Notes: generated by a model not told the origin, from the sequence alone. 64,000 nt of DNA from Chitinophagaceae bacterium (GCA_016719165.1 JADKAJ010000005.1:248001-312000), one strand, 5' to 3'. Positions 52,252 through 62,598 are shown, counted from the stretch's first letter. Translations and numbers: made by a program.

Positions 52252-53079
52252 ATGAGACAACTCTTTTTTGCTTCCATTTTGGTGATGACATCTTTACTTT
52301 CTAATGCGCAGCCAGCCAGTGCCCTTAAAAAACTCAAAAAGGGAATAACCCTGAAAGTGGCAAGGTCGGAAAGTGATGAAATGCCCGGCACCAGGGGAGC
52401 ATCAGTAGCCTGGCATCCGGGGTTGAAAAGATATTATGCTGCCATGGCAGGTAATGTGGGGTATCCATTATCTGTTTTTGATGCAACAGGAAAAAGGGTT
52501 TCTCCCGATAGCCTGAATTGCGAGGCCGATGTAAGGGGATTATGGTATAACCCTGTGGCTAAAACAATCCAGGGCAATGCGTATGGTGATGGCGGGTGGT
52601 TCAGCTATAAACTCGATGCAAAAGGTATGGTGAAGGAGGTCGAAAGCCTGATGGAAGAAATGACACAACCGAATGAGCAGTCTGTCGGGGCCTATAATCC
52701 TGTAGCAGCACAGGTGCTTTTCCTGGATGGGAGCAAAGTGTTTTTTTATAATATGAATGATGGGTTGTCTGAAGATTTTGTAAATATCCATTGGGGCCGT
52801 ACAAAAGCAGAAGGAGCTTCTGAGGAAGAGGATGAAACAGTGACACCGGTTAGTTATAATACATCGCTTGTTTTTACGGGTAGCAAAGGGGCTGAACTGG
52901 GCTTTTTAAATATTGATGAAAACCAGATTGAGCTCTACAATATTGAGGATGGATTCCTTACCAGGAAATTACAATTGCCGGAAGGGACTGCCAGTTACCA
53001 GTCTTTCAATTTTGCCTTTAGTAATGGGATGTACTGGTTATTTAATATTGAGACCAGGACATGGACCAGCTATAAATAA
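52252..53079 (+). CDS. Exported propeller-like protein, unknown
   Basis: The start at MRQLFFASILVMTSLLSNAQP gives a signal peptide and 275 residues; an upstream in-frame ATG adds 19 residues that lack sense. The mature part has repeated short strands (ASVAWHPGLKRYYAAMAGNVGYPLSVFDATGKRV, VGAYNPVAAQVLFLDGSKVFFYN, SLVFTGSKGAELGFLNIDENQIELYN) as in beta-propellers. An acidic loop EGASEEEDE interrupts it. No enzyme motif is visible. Confidence 0.65.
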   Translation: MRQLFFASILVMTSLLSNAQPASALKKLKKGITLKVARSESDEMPGTRGASVAWHPGLKRYYAAMAGNVGYPLSVFDATGKRVSPDSLNCEADVRGLWYNPVAKTIQGNAYGDGGWFSYKLDAKGMVKEVESLMEEMTQPNEQSVGAYNPVAAQVLFLDGSKVFFYNMNDGLSEDFVNIHWGRTKAEGASEEEDETVTPVSYNTSLVFTGSKGAELGFLNIDENQIELYNIEDGFLTRKLQLPEGTASYQSFNFAFSNGMYWLFNIETRTWTSYK

Positions 53080-53102
53080 TTAATTTATCATGGTTTTTAA
53101 TA

Positions 53103-53127
53103 AAGTCCCTGTTCAAAACGGGGACTT
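53103..53127 (+). terminator. Hairpin terminator after propeller-like gene
   Basis: Seven-base arms aagtccc and gggactt enclose an 11-base loop about 25 bases after the stop codon. The tail is only mildly T-rich. Confidence 0.5.
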
Positions 53128-53201
53128 GTTATATACGGCAATTATTACACCCGAATTTAATTAGTTTAGTCCTTTGTTTTTCAACTCCACAATATTTCTC
53201 T

Positions 53202-53705
53202 ATGATCACGGCCGTTGAATTAGTCAATAGGTTTAATATGATGCCTCATCCGGAGGGAGGTTATTATGCACGAACGTATTCCTCTTCCGGTTTTGTGCCG
53301 GTAAATGTTCTGCCCGGAGGTTTTTCAGGAAGCCGGCCATTTTCAACGGCTATTTATTTCCTGCTGGAGAAAGGGAATTTTTCAGCATTTCACCGGATAA
53401 AAAGTGATGAATGCTGGCACTTTTATACCGGTCAGTGTTTGCTAATATATGTTATCGATCCCCGGGGAGTATTGACAACTATTAAGTTGGGGACAACTAT
53501 TAATGAAGGCGAAACTTTTCAATTTGTTGTGCCTGCGGGTTGCTGGTTTGCCAGTGAACCAGCTCCATCATCATCATTTTCATTTGTAGGATGTACAGTA
53601 GCACCCGGTTTTGATTTTGAAGATTTTGAACTGGCTTACACAAATGAACTTGTTAAATTATATCCGCAGCACCAATCACTAATTAAAAGACTCTGCCGTC
53701 AATGA
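53202..53705 (+). CDS. DUF985-type cupin protein
   Basis: The 167-residue protein matches the cupin_5 (DUF985) family: MMPHPEGGYYARTY near 12-25, a STAIYFLLEKGNFSAFHRIKSDECWHFYTG core near 48-76, and VPAGCWFASEP and FSFVGCTVAPGFDFEDFELA in the C-terminal half. The family has a single-domain cupin fold; the function is unknown, possibly sugar binding or isomerase. It is monocistronic and faces the universal stress gene. Confidence 0.88.
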   Translation: MITAVELVNRFNMMPHPEGGYYARTYSSSGFVPVNVLPGGFSGSRPFSTAIYFLLEKGNFSAFHRIKSDECWHFYTGQCLLIYVIDPRGVLTTIKLGTTINEGETFQFVVPAGCWFASEPAPSSSFSFVGCTVAPGFDFEDFELAYTNELVKLYPQHQSLIKRLCRQ

Positions 53706-53723
53706 CATTTTTATTCAATTGTG

Positions 53724-54578
53724 CTATCCGGGTTTCTTAAAACTTAACAAAGGAACTTTTAAAGTATGAACCATATCTTCCGTTTTACTGCCGATAATTA
53801 GCTTATCCCATAAGCTTTTTTCTTTAGTAAACATTGTCAGCCATTCGGGTTGATGTTCCTGCATATAATGCCGGATCTGTTTTAAAAGAGGAATAGTCAG
53901 ATCGGCTTTTTCTTTTACGAATTTTATATGCTGGTATTGATTATTCTTAATTATGATGTTTGCCTCTTCCTCTGTTATTTTTCTTTCATTCTGGCCATAA
54001 TCAAAATGAAGTACATTAATTCCTGCATGCAGGCTATGGGCAAAAGGAATAATTCTCTTTAATTCCGCCGGAAGATTTTCTAAATCTGAGGCATAAAGAA
54101 TTGTTTTTACCGGAGTGTATTCATACTGTTCAGGAATGGCCAGAACAGGTATATCCGATTTGGTAATCATATTGGATGTGTTGGACCCAAAGAAAAATTT
54201 TTTAATGCCGGAAGTGCCATGAGTACCCATTATAACCAGTTCGGCGTCCTGCTCTTTTGCTACAGCTATTATTTTTTCAACCACCAGTGGGTTATATTCC
54301 GCTTTTGTTTTGATTCTTTCCGCAGAGAAGGTGATAGGTAATGATTGTAAAAGAGTATTCACTTCATCTTTAAGGGCTGCTGTTTTTTCTTCCCCGTCTT
54401 TCGCTATTAATTTTTCCATTTCCTGTTCAGTTGCAGCAGCTGCAAGTGTATAGGGTGATTCATGCAAAACATGATAAATGTATAACTGTGACTCAAATAG
54501 CTTTCCCAGTTCCAGTGCATAAGCAAGTGCCTTCCTGGCATTTGCTGAGAAATCGAATGGAATCAGTATTGTTTTCAT
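53724..54578 (-). CDS. Universal stress protein, two UspA domains
   Basis: The 284-residue protein is a tandem UspA. The first half begins TILIPFDFSANARKALAYALELG and has the ATP motif GTHGTSGIKKFFFGSNTSNMI near 135-155 (G-x2-G-x9-G-S). The second half (about 160-284) is degenerate and lacks that motif. UspA proteins bind ATP and act in stress or dormancy. It lies 29 bases after another gene of the same kind, probably in one operon. Confidence 0.9.
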   Translation of the reverse strand: MKTILIPFDFSANARKALAYALELGKLFESQLYIYHVLHESPYTLAAAATEQEMEKLIAKDGEEKTAALKDEVNTLLQSLPITFSAERIKTKAEYNPLVVEKIIAVAKEQDAELVIMGTHGTSGIKKFFFGSNTSNMITKSDIPVLAIPEQYEYTPVKTILYASDLENLPAELKRIIPFAHSLHAGINVLHFDYGQNERKITEEEANIIIKNNQYQHIKFVKEKADLTIPLLKQIRHYMQEHQPEWLTMFTKEKSLWDKLIIGSKTEDMVHTLKVPLLSFKKPG

Positions 54579-54607
54579 GTCAATATGTGTTTATGGATAC
54601 CCATCAA

Positions 54608-55453
54608 TTATTTAACCGGTATAGCCAGTATGGGAACTTTTGAATGATAGCTCATCTTCCGGGTGATGCTCCTGTTGAAAATGCTGCCGATAAAACTTCT
54701 TTTATGGGTTGTCATTGCCAGCAAATCGATTTTGTTTTTACTTATATGTTCATTTATACTGTCTTCGAAATAGCGGCCGGATAAATGCTCCGCTTTTATT
54801 ACCAGCTTGCTGAATTTTCTTCTCAGTTTTTCCTCTGCTAACTTCACTTCTTTTGCATCTTCCAGGTAGTCCGAAGCCGCTGCATTATCCTCATCCGTAA
54901 ACACAGTTATGTTTACTTCCGCATTAAAAATAGTTGCCATGTCAAAGACGGGGTTGAGAAGGTCAGATACTTCATCAAAACGATTGATGGCAAGCAACAG
55001 TTTTGCAGGCGGACTCCAATCGTACTCAAGCGGTATTGCTAATACCGGAACAATGCTTTTACTGATTACTGATGCAGTTCGGCTTCCGAATATTTTATCT
55101 TTTATTCCGGAAATACCCAACGTACCCATTATGATCAGGTCCACATTATGTTCTTCGGCAGCCACAAGTATTGTATCATTAATTGGGCCGCTGTAAAGTT
55201 GTATGTTTACAAGTACCTGTTCTGTCTCTTCAATGCTTCTTCTCAGAATTTCGAGTTTATCAAATGCCGCATCGGTTATTGCCTTATTGTATTCTCTCTC
55301 CGGGATTGCACTTTCCATGTATAAAGTATCTAAATGATCGCAGGCATGGATAAGATAAATTGTTGCCTCGTTCAATTTTGCTATTTGCACAGCATAATCT
55401 ATGGCTCTGTCTGCATTGAGAGAAAAGTCTGTTGGGACAAGGATTTTTTTCAT
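54608..55453 (-). CDS. Universal stress protein, two UspA domains
   Basis: The 281-residue protein has an N-terminal UspA domain (KILVPTDFSLNADRAIDYAVQIAK) with ATP motif GTLGISGIKDKIFGSRTASVI near 130-150. A second half (about 155-281) ends in LLAMTTHKRSFIGSIFNRSITRKMSYHSKVPILAIP, where the Gly motif has changed. It is upstream of the other UspA gene and similar in plan, so the pair probably arose by duplication. It diverges from glnS. Confidence 0.9.
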   Translation of the reverse strand: MKKILVPTDFSLNADRAIDYAVQIAKLNEATIYLIHACDHLDTLYMESAIPEREYNKAITDAAFDKLEILRRSIEETEQVLVNIQLYSGPINDTILVAAEEHNVDLIIMGTLGISGIKDKIFGSRTASVISKSIVPVLAIPLEYDWSPPAKLLLAINRFDEVSDLLNPVFDMATIFNAEVNITVFTDEDNAAASDYLEDAKEVKLAEEKLRRKFSKLVIKAEHLSGRYFEDSINEHISKNKIDLLAMTTHKRSFIGSIFNRSITRKMSYHSKVPILAIPVK

Positions 55454-55706
55454 CGGTTGTAAGTTTTACTTGAGGCAATTTGCCGTTATTAGAGGGCAAT
55501 ATCTATGACTGACCTCATTGATCATGCTGATTTTTAGTGATTTTTTATTCTAAGGGTTGGTCGCCCGTATAAAGCTGTGTTTTTTTATAAATAGCCTCGT
55601 TGTTCATTTGCTGCGTTTGCTATACAATTTACCTCTTTATGCAGATATAAACAGGCCTTATACTCTCTTCAGAATTCGTATCTTTATGCTTTATTTTAAA
55701 AGAGTT

Positions 55707-57368
55707 ATGTCAGAAGAACGCAGTTTGAATTTTCTCGAGGAAATAATTGAAGAAGACCTCAAAAACGGGAAGTATAAAAGTATTGTAACCCGATTTCCCC
55801 CGGAACCCAATGGTTACCTGCATATAGGCCATGCATCAAGCATCTGCCTGAACTTTGGGCTTACCCAAAAGTATCCCGGATATACCAATCTCAGGTTTGA
55901 TGATACCAACCCGGTAACAGAGGAAACGGAGTATGTAGAAAGTATAAAGGAAGATGTAAAATGGCTTGGATTTGAGTGGAAGCATGAACGATTTGCAAGC
56001 GATTACTTCGACACTTTATATGAGTACGCCTTAAAACTGATCGACAAGGGCCTTGCATATGTTGATGATAGTACGGCTGAAGAAATGGCGGTAATGAAAG
56101 GATCGCCTACCGAACCGGGAAAGGATAGTATTTACCGGGACAGGACGATTGCCGAGAACAGGGATCTGTTTGTACGGATGAAAAATGGGGAGTACCCGGA
56201 CGGAAGCAGGACGTTAAGGGCGAAGATCGATATGGCACATATCAATATGCTCATGCGGGATCCCATTCTGTACCGGATCAAGCATGCTCATCACCATCGT
56301 ACAGGTGATAAATGGTGCATATACCCGATGTATGATTTCGCACATGGTCAAAGTGATTCGATTGAAGAAATAACACATTCTATCTGTACCCTGGAGTTTG
56401 TACCCCACCGGGAGTTATACGACTGGCTTATTGAAAAATTAGAAATCTATCCGTCCCGCCAGTATGAGTTTGCCAGAAGGAATATCAACTATACAGTTAC
56501 CAGCAAAAGAAAACTGCTGCAATTAGTAAATGAAAACCATGTTACTGGCTGGGATGATCCTAGGATGCCGACCATCAGTGGATTACGACGCAGGGGGTAT
56601 ACACCGGATAGCATCCGTGAGTTTTGTGACAGGATAGGAGTGGCCAAACGGGAAAATATGGTGGATGTCGGGTTGCTTGAGTTTTGTGTCAGGGAACATT
56701 TAAACAGGATAGCTCTGCGAAGAATGGTTGTTTTTGATCCATTGAAAGTGGTGATAACAAACTATACCGGGGAGGAAGAAATATTGCATAGTGAAAATAA
56801 TCCTGAAGATGAAAAGGGGGGGACAAGGGAAATCCCGTTTAGTGCTGAACTGTATATCGAAAAGGAGGATTTTATGGAAAATCCCCCAAAGAAATATTTT
56901 CGGTTAGCACCGGGTCAGATGGTTCGTCTTAAAAGTGCTTATATTATTAAATGTGACGAAGTGATAAAAGATGCTGCCGGTACTATTGCAGAAGTTCGTT
57001 GCACCTATATTCCTGAAAGTAAAAGTGGTTCGGATACAAGCGGTATCAATGTGAAGGGAACATTGCACTGGGTGAGTGTAAAGCATGCAATCAATGCAGA
57101 AGTTCGTCTATATGACCGTCTTTTTAAAGTAGAAGATCCGACAGATGAAGAAGGCGATTTTAAAGAATACCTGAACCCCGGATCATTGGAAATTTTGTCC
57201 ACAGCATATGCTGAACCTGTATTGAAAAATGCTACACTTGAAGAACGTTATCAATTTATCCGAAAGGGATACTTTGTACTGGATAAAGAATCTGCGCCTG
57301 GTAAACTGGTATTCAACAAAACTGTTGGATTAAAAGATGCATGGGCTAAAGAAGTAAAGAAGAGTTAA
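55707..57368 (+). CDS. glnS: Glutaminyl-tRNA synthetase
   Basis: The start at [19 protein letters not shown] gives 553 residues, the normal length; the in-frame upstream 50 codons lack homology. The class I motifs are present: HIGH-type [14 protein letters not shown] near 32-45 and KMSKS-type [10 protein letters not shown] near 271-280. The C-terminal two-barrel anticodon domain follows from about 345 ([22 protein letters not shown]). It charges tRNA-Gln directly, as many Bacteroidota do. A TATCTTTA box lies 21 bases before the start. A hairpin terminator follows. Confidence 0.96.
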   Translation: MSEERSLNFLEEIIEEDLKNGKYKSIVTRFPPEPNGYLHIGHASSICLNFGLTQKYPGYTNLRFDDTNPVTEETEYVESIKEDVKWLGFEWKHERFASDYFDTLYEYALKLIDKGLAYVDDSTAEEMAVMKGSPTEPGKDSIYRDRTIAENRDLFVRMKNGEYPDGSRTLRAKIDMAHINMLMRDPILYRIKHAHHHRTGDKWCIYPMYDFAHGQSDSIEEITHSICTLEFVPHRELYDWLIEKLEIYPSRQYEFARRNINYTVTSKRKLLQLVNENHVTGWDDPRMPTISGLRRRGYTPDSIREFCDRIGVAKRENMVDVGLLEFCVREHLNRIALRRMVVFDPLKVVITNYTGEEEILHSENNPEDEKGGTREIPFSAELYIEKEDFMENPPKKYFRLAPGQMVRLKSAYIIKCDEVIKDAAGTIAEVRCTYIPESKSGSDTSGINVKGTLHWVSVKHAINAEVRLYDRLFKVEDPTDEEGDFKEYLNPGSLEILSTAYAEPVLKNATLEERYQFIRKGYFVLDKESAPGKLVFNKTVGLKDAWAKEVKKS

Positions 57369-57404
57369 TTAATGTAAATACAAACAATAATTAAGTGAAA
57401 TCTT

Positions 57405-57435
57405 TAAAGCGTCTGATAAGACGCTTTATCTTTTT
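57405..57435 (+). terminator. Rho-independent terminator of glnS
   Basis: Nine-base arms taaagcgtc and gacgcttta (57405-57413, 57420-57428) enclose a six-base loop, followed by a T run at 57431-57435. Confidence 0.75.
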
Positions 57436-57586
57436 CAGGTGTTTCCACAAACAATTCACATAGTGGATACAGGATCATAATCTGTACAGGGTTGCCTCCA
57501 TTTCTGAAATCAATCATGTTCTGGAATGACTATGGTCAGTTGATTTAATGAAAAGTGAAAATAAATTTGATTAAAAGAAATCAAAT

Positions 57587-57967
57587 ATGAGCTATACAAA
57601 TATTACCCGAATAGGAACCGATCATACTATCTGGCAAAAAGGCTTTGGATTTTATAAAGATGAGCTTGATATAATGGAGAGCCGTTTATCAGAAGTTGCC
57701 TTGAAGAATACGACATTTGAAGCACGGCAGGGGGTTGAACATTTTCAAAACCAGTTTATTGTTCAGCGGAATAATATTGATGAATTGAAACATGAAGTGA
57801 ACCTGTATGTTGAAAAATTAGGAAAAGATGCCCAGCAACATGGCGGACGTATGGAAACTGCAATGATTGCTGAACATACGGCTCTGCATGAAAAATATGA
57901 AGATTTTGAAAGGGTTATGAATATTTTACGACACGAATTCAATGAGTACCTGAGCAAGTGGATGTAG
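57587..57967 (+). CDS. All-helical hypothetical protein
   Basis: The 126-residue protein is predicted almost wholly helical with coiled-coil character: ELDIMESRLSEVALKNTTFEARQGVEHFQNQFIVQRNNIDELKHEVNLYVEKL, then HTALHEKYEDFERVMNILRHEFNEYLSKW. There is no signal peptide or membrane segment. I do not recognise a family. The gene is monocistronic and ends in a strong terminator, which supports it as real. Confidence 0.7.
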   Translation: MSYTNITRIGTDHTIWQKGFGFYKDELDIMESRLSEVALKNTTFEARQGVEHFQNQFIVQRNNIDELKHEVNLYVEKLGKDAQQHGGRMETAMIAEHTALHEKYEDFERVMNILRHEFNEYLSKWM

Positions 57968-57995
57968 GCAATTTCTGACTTGCAGGTATTGGATG

Positions 57996-58023
57996 GCGGG
58001 ATGGGAACTTCATCCCGCTTTTT
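57996..58023 (+). terminator. Rho-independent terminator
   Basis: Eight-base arms gcgggatg and catcccgc enclose a seven-base loop, followed by five T. It ends the 126-residue gene's transcript before the converging serine hydrolase gene. Confidence 0.8.
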
Positions 58024-58042
58024 ATTGTTGGATCAATGCCGT

Positions 58043-59584
58043 TTATTTTGATACTCCATCTAAGGAGTCTTTCACAAAAATATAGGCATCACTTTCTACA
58101 AAGTCATTGGCCTTGATCTCTACGGCAATTACTTTCCCGTCTTTTATTGAAAATTTAGCCGGATAAATACCATAGCCAATATTGGAATAGGTTAGCCGGT
58201 ATTCATTATTGTCCATGTATTCCATGTACCCGATCAGGTCGGGGTGATGCTGAAAACGGCATATTAGCATATTGCCGCTTTTAGTGATTGTTATTTTCCC
58301 ATAAACCGTATTAAAATAATCACCGGTAAAATTTTCGGGCTTTATTTCCGGCAGATTTTTTTTATTTACTTTTTCCTGTAAAGCCGATAGTTCTTCATCC
58401 AGTTTCTTTTTACCCTGTTCAAAGAACCCCCACTGAAATTTACTTCTGTCCGCATAAGACACTCCAAGGTAAGCGTCCAGTAGCTGGTAACGCAACGCTT
58501 CAAAGAAACTCTGGTTGTCGTTGTTGGTGAGAATAGTAATACCCAAGTTTTCTTCCGGGACAAAACAAACATTGGTTACATGCCCAAAAGCACCACCTGT
58601 ATGCCAGTAAACCTGTTTGCCTGCATAATCTGTTGAATAAACTCCAAGACCATAGCCGCGGAAATGTGTGGGATAAACAGTTGATTTCCTGCTTCCGGTT
58701 ATAATATTGATATCTCTTGTTTTCTGCAGTACTGCCCACGGTAAAACCTGTTTGCCCATATATTTACCACTGTCCAATTGAAGTAATAGCCATTTGGTCA
58801 GGTCGTTAACATTACTGACCATGCTGGTAGCCGGCCCGAGATTATCAACATTGTCAAAAGGAATCTTAGTAATGGAATTGAAGAGGTTGTTATGCGGAGC
58901 CGCCACATTTACCCGGTTGGCTAACCCGGTTGTATTCATGTAAGTATTACGCATGCCAAGCGGGGTTAACATATTTTCCTGCACATAATTTTCCCAGCTC
59001 ATCCCTGTTACTTTGGTAAGTATTTCGCCAGCTACAAGGAATGCTGAATTGCAATAGCCATAATCCTGCCTAAACTCTCCCGTTGGCTTCAGGTAACGCA
59101 TCTTCCAGATTATGGAATCTTTTGGAAGATTTGAATCCCAGAAAGTAAAATCGCCCTGGAATGTTTTGGTGCCAAGCCGGTGACAAAGCATATCTCTTAT
59201 ATTGGCCAGTTTGCCAGAGGTGGAATCATATAACCTGAACCAGGGTATATATTGTGTGACCTTATCATTCAGGGATAATTTTTTCTCATGATCGAGCTTG
59301 GCGATAGCAGTTCCGGTAAATAGTTTTGAATTGGAAGCAATAATAAAAAGGGTGTTTTCATCCACTTTATCATCTTTACCCAATTCACGGACACCATAAC
59401 CTTTACTAAGGACCACTTTTCCGTTCTTTACAATGGCAATAGCTAAGCCGGGTATTTGCCATTGTTTCATTCCTCTTTCTATATAACTATCAAGGCTGTC
59501 AGAAACGAAAGAAGGCTGCTGTGCATTACTTAACGAGGAAATAAGGAGCAGCAGGCAGATGGTAATTAATCTTGTATGCTTCAT
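58043..59584 (-). CDS. Exported serine hydrolase (class C beta-lactamase/DD-peptidase family)
   Basis: The 513-residue protein has a signal peptide (LITICLLLLISSLSNAQ). The nucleophile motif is SNSK (S84-K87) in IIASNSKLFTGTAIAKL, the second motif YCN is near 178 in QDYGYCNSAFLVAGEIL, and the third is HTGG near 327. This is the beta-lactamase-related (PF00144) fold. The last 120 residues hold a DUF3471-like tail (DYFNTVYGKITITKSGNMLICRF). The enzyme could be a peptidase, esterase or beta-lactamase; sequence alone cannot tell. Confidence 0.9.
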   Translation of the reverse strand: MKHTRLITICLLLLISSLSNAQQPSFVSDSLDSYIERGMKQWQIPGLAIAIVKNGKVVLSKGYGVRELGKDDKVDENTLFIIASNSKLFTGTAIAKLDHEKKLSLNDKVTQYIPWFRLYDSTSGKLANIRDMLCHRLGTKTFQGDFTFWDSNLPKDSIIWKMRYLKPTGEFRQDYGYCNSAFLVAGEILTKVTGMSWENYVQENMLTPLGMRNTYMNTTGLANRVNVAAPHNNLFNSITKIPFDNVDNLGPATSMVSNVNDLTKWLLLQLDSGKYMGKQVLPWAVLQKTRDINIITGSRKSTVYPTHFRGYGLGVYSTDYAGKQVYWHTGGAFGHVTNVCFVPEENLGITILTNNDNQSFFEALRYQLLDAYLGVSYADRSKFQWGFFEQGKKKLDEELSALQEKVNKKNLPEIKPENFTGDYFNTVYGKITITKSGNMLICRFQHHPDLIGYMEYMDNNEYRLTYSNIGYGIYPAKFSIKDGKVIAVEIKANDFVESDAYIFVKDSLDGVSK

Positions 59585-59686
59585 AACAGATTTATTAATC
59601 AGTGATTGTAAGAGAATACTTAAAAAACAGGTTGTTTTTTATGGTAAGCCAAATAATTTAGATATCCTATTAACAGTATTTGTCAA

Positions 59687-61246
59687 TTATTTATATTCTC
59701 CATAGACTTCTCTCAGGGTATCTGCGATTTCACCTAAGGTACATTTATTTTCAACTGCCTCTACTACAGCAGGCATTATGTTTTCCCCGCTGGTTACCTT
59801 ATCGTTTAATATTTGGAGTAACTGGTCACATTTTGCATGATTGCGGTTATTCCTGAGTTTTTCCAGCTTTTCTATTTGTAAGGTTCTGATACTGTCATCT
59901 ACTTTTAAGATGGGGATTTTATGATGATCTTCCGTTTGAAATTTATTGACACCAACAATGATCTTTTCACCGGTTTCAATATTTTTTTGGTATTCGTAAG
60001 CACTGCGGGCAATTTCATTTTGTATAAATCCCTGTTCAATTGCCGGTACGCTACCACCCAGTGAATCAATTTTTTCAATTAATCTCCAGGCCGCTTCTTC
60101 AACCTCCCTGGTAAGGGATTCAATAAAGAAGGAGCCGGCCAGGGGATCAACTGAATCCGGGGCACCACTTTCAAAGGCAACGATCTGTTGCGTCCTTAAT
60201 GCAATCTTGGCGGCTTCCTCGGTGGGCAGGCTTAACGCTTCATCGTATCCGTTGGTATGCAGTGACTGTGTGCCACCCAGTACAGCAGCTAAAGTCTGGA
60301 TAGTCACCCTGGATATGTTATTTAAGGGTTGTTGTGCAGTCAGGGTGCTGCCACCAGTTTGTGTATGGAACCGCAGCATCATCGCTTTAGGATCAGTAGC
60401 ACCCAGGTCTTTCATTATTTTGGCCCACATTTTCCTGGCTGCCCTGAACTTGGCTACTTCTTCAAATAAGTTATTGTGGGCATTGAAAAAGAAAGAGAGT
60501 CGTTTTCCAAAAACGTTTATATCCAAACCTTTCTTCAGGGCAGCTTCTACATAGGCTTTACCATTGCTGAGCGTAAAGGCTATTTCCTGAACAGCCGTAC
60601 TGCCGGCCTCACGGATATGATACCCGGAGATGGAAATAGTATTCCATTTGGGAACTTCGTTACTGCACCATTCAAATATATCTGTTATGATTCGCATGGA
60701 TGGCTTGGGAGGGTAGATATAGGTACCCCTGGCAGCATATTCTTTTAAGATGTCATTCTGTATAGTACCGGATATTTTTTTAAGGTCTGCGCCCTGCTGT
60801 TTGGCCAGTGCTACATAAAACGAAAGAAGTATAAAGCCTGTCGCATTGATGGTCATGGAAGTGCTGACGTCTTCCAATTTTATACCATTGAATAAGGTTT
60901 GAATATCCTCGATAGAATCAATAGCAACTCCCACTTTACCAACTTCACCTTCAGCCAATGGATGGTCACTGTCATAACCGATCTGTGTAGGCAGATCAAA
61001 AGCCACACTCAGGCCACTGACGCCCTGTGATAATAAATAGTGATAGCGTTTATTACTTTCTTCAGCTGTAGAAAAGCCGGCGTATTGACGCATCGTCCAG
61101 AGTTTGCCCCGGTACATGTCGGGTTGAACACCTCTGGTAAAAGGGAATTCACCCGGGTTTTCAGATTTGGTTGCTGGCAGATCATCATGGGTATATACAG
61201 ATTTTATTTCTATACCAGAGTCAGTGTATTTTTTTTTCGGGTCCAT
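59687..61246 (-). CDS. Acyl-CoA mutase large subunit (methylmalonyl-CoA mutase family)
   Basis: The 519-residue protein is the catalytic barrel of the B12-dependent acyl-CoA mutases: [29 protein letters not shown] near 38-66, [43 protein letters not shown], and [20 protein letters not shown] with [22 protein letters not shown]. The cobalamin-binding domain (DxHxxG) is absent, so a separate small subunit is needed. IREAG occurs where many methylmalonyl-CoA mutases have MQEAG, a feature shared with isobutyryl-CoA-type and archaeal-type subunits. The substrate remains uncertain. It follows the DUF7935-like gene. Confidence 0.88.
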   Translation of the reverse strand: MDPKKKYTDSGIEIKSVYTHDDLPATKSENPGEFPFTRGVQPDMYRGKLWTMRQYAGFSTAEESNKRYHYLLSQGVSGLSVAFDLPTQIGYDSDHPLAEGEVGKVGVAIDSIEDIQTLFNGIKLEDVSTSMTINATGFILLSFYVALAKQQGADLKKISGTIQNDILKEYAARGTYIYPPKPSMRIITDIFEWCSNEVPKWNTISISGYHIREAGSTAVQEIAFTLSNGKAYVEAALKKGLDINVFGKRLSFFFNAHNNLFEEVAKFRAARKMWAKIMKDLGATDPKAMMLRFHTQTGGSTLTAQQPLNNISRVTIQTLAAVLGGTQSLHTNGYDEALSLPTEEAAKIALRTQQIVAFESGAPDSVDPLAGSFFIESLTREVEEAAWRLIEKIDSLGGSVPAIEQGFIQNEIARSAYEYQKNIETGEKIIVGVNKFQTEDHHKIPILKVDDSIRTLQIEKLEKLRNNRNHAKCDQLLQILNDKVTSGENIMPAVVEAVENKCTLGEIADTLREVYGEYK

Positions 61247-61273
61247 GATAACGATTTAGGTTTGGCAAGTAAT

Positions 61274-61777
61274 TTATTGCATCAGCTTTTTTGCTTCATG
61301 GTTCAGCGTCTGTGCCACCATTTCATGTATGGCTCCGCTTTGCTGCGATAATAATATTTCCAGTATTTTCTTATTCAATTCCGATGCAGATGCAGCCGGT
61401 GGCAGCGTGCCGGCAACCTGGTTAATGACCATGATATTTTGTTCTTTCAGGTTTCTGACAGCATCCCAACTGACAGGGCTTACATAAAGTTGTTGCGTAC
61501 TGTTGTACTCAAACTCCTGCTTTATATTTTCTGTTAAGATGATTTTCATTTCAGCAGCCGAAATGCCAGGTTGATTTAAGCGGCTGATAAGATTGGGGAG
61601 AGCTATTCTTTCAGTCAGCAGCACTAATCGTTCATACGCCTGTAGTCTCAGGGGGATGCTTTCAAATTTATCTTTTACAACCGGGTCTGCTGATTTTTTA
61701 GGTTTTTGGGTAAAGGAGTAAACAGCTATTACGATAGCTAATACGGAGATAATAAGGCTCAATGTGGTTAAATCCAT
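61274..61777 (-). CDS. Membrane-anchored DUF7935-like protein
   Basis: The start is at MDLTTLSLIISVLAIVIAVYSF (167 residues); the frame stays open far upstream but the extra 55 residues look non-coding and overlap the IscA-type gene. One membrane helix is at about 4-22, followed by a cytoplasmic helical region (RLQAYERLVLLTERIALPNLISRLNQPGISAAEMKIILTENIKQEFEYNSTQQLYVSPVSWDAVRNLKEQ). It resembles the Bacteroidota family I know as DUF7935. The next gene, 27 bases on, is the mutase subunit. Confidence 0.7.
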   Translation of the reverse strand: MDLTTLSLIISVLAIVIAVYSFTQKPKKSADPVVKDKFESIPLRLQAYERLVLLTERIALPNLISRLNQPGISAAEMKIILTENIKQEFEYNSTQQLYVSPVSWDAVRNLKEQNIMVINQVAGTLPPAASASELNKKILEILLSQQSGAIHEMVAQTLNHEAKKLMQ

Positions 61778-61926
61778 CGGATGGTGGTTTGGTTTGAACA
61801 GCAAAAATAAGCTGATTATCCAAAGATCAGGGTCAAAAGTTCCACAGCAGGGATAGGGAAAGTTAAATTCCTTTCTTCGAAAAGCGATAATAAGAAAACT
61901 GTAAAAAGAATATTTAATTTTACAAC

Positions 61927-62271
61927 ATGGAAACGACAACAATAAGCCCGGTTACACTGACGGAAGGAGCCATCGTTGAAATTAAAAAGCTGATGGCAGC
62001 GGATGGTTTTGATACAACGCAAAAATTAAGGATTGGCGTAAAAGGTGGCGGATGTTCCGGTATGACCTATGTGTTGGGTTTTGACCAGGTAAAGGAAAAT
62101 GATACTCACTTCGAAATAAATGGAATCGCCTGTATCATGGATAAAGCCCATGAAATATACTTATTCGGGATGCAGGTGGATTGGCAGGATGGATTAAATA
62201 ACCGGGGTTTTACTTTTAAAAATCCCAATGCCAGCACCACTTGCGGATGCGGGACTTCCTTTGCAGTATAA
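61927..62271 (+). CDS. IscA/ErpA/HesB-type iron-sulfur carrier
   Basis: The 114-residue protein has the three conserved Cys of A-type carriers: C43 in GGGCSGMTY, and C106 and C108 in TTCGCGTSF at the C-terminus. It matches HesB/IscA/ErpA in length. It delivers or stores Fe-S clusters for target proteins. It diverges from the DUF7935-like gene and ends before a terminator hairpin. Which of the IscA, ErpA or SufA roles it fills is not decidable from this window. Confidence 0.93.
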   Translation: METTTISPVTLTEGAIVEIKKLMAADGFDTTQKLRIGVKGGGCSGMTYVLGFDQVKENDTHFEINGIACIMDKAHEIYLFGMQVDWQDGLNNRGFTFKNPNASTTCGCGTSFAV

Positions 62272-62324
62272 AGACCGCTTTATTGAACAACTTACTTGTT
62301 CTCTTTTTTTTAATGAATAATTGC

Positions 62325-62349
62325 AGCTTCTGTCAGGAAGCTTTTTTTA
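62325..62349 (+). terminator. Terminator after IscA-type gene
   Basis: Arms agcttc (62325-62330) and gaagct (62337-62342) enclose a six-base loop and are followed by seven T. It lies about 55 bases after the IscA-type stop codon. Confidence 0.7.
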
Positions 62350-62595
62350 TGGGCTGATGATCAACAAAAAGAGCATAATTATAATAACACCGGCAATATT
62401 CAATAAAATCCTGTCTTTGATCATACTCTTTAACAACAGATCAATGAATATCCCAATGATCCAGATAACTGGAAAAATCCAGACTACCAGGTAGCCAAAG
62501 CCCCATGGTCCTCCCGAAGATAAAAGAGTTCCCAGGAAACCATAAACGCAAAAAATGGTAATGCCGGTATTTAGTATTGTGAGTTGTTGCAACAT
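62347..62595 (-). CDS. Small membrane protein, unknown
   Basis: The 82-residue protein has three hydrophobic segments (LTILNTGITIFCVYGFLGTLL; GFGYLVVWIFPVIWIIGIFIDLLL; IAGVIIIMLFLLIISP). I do not recognise a family. A hairpin separates it from the secDF gene upstream on the same strand. It may be a genuine small membrane protein, but the call is modest. Confidence 0.5.
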   Translation of the reverse strand: MLQQLTILNTGITIFCVYGFLGTLLSSGGPWGFGYLVVWIFPVIWIIGIFIDLLLKSMIKDRILLNIAGVIIIMLFLLIISP

Positions 62596-62598
62596 AAA

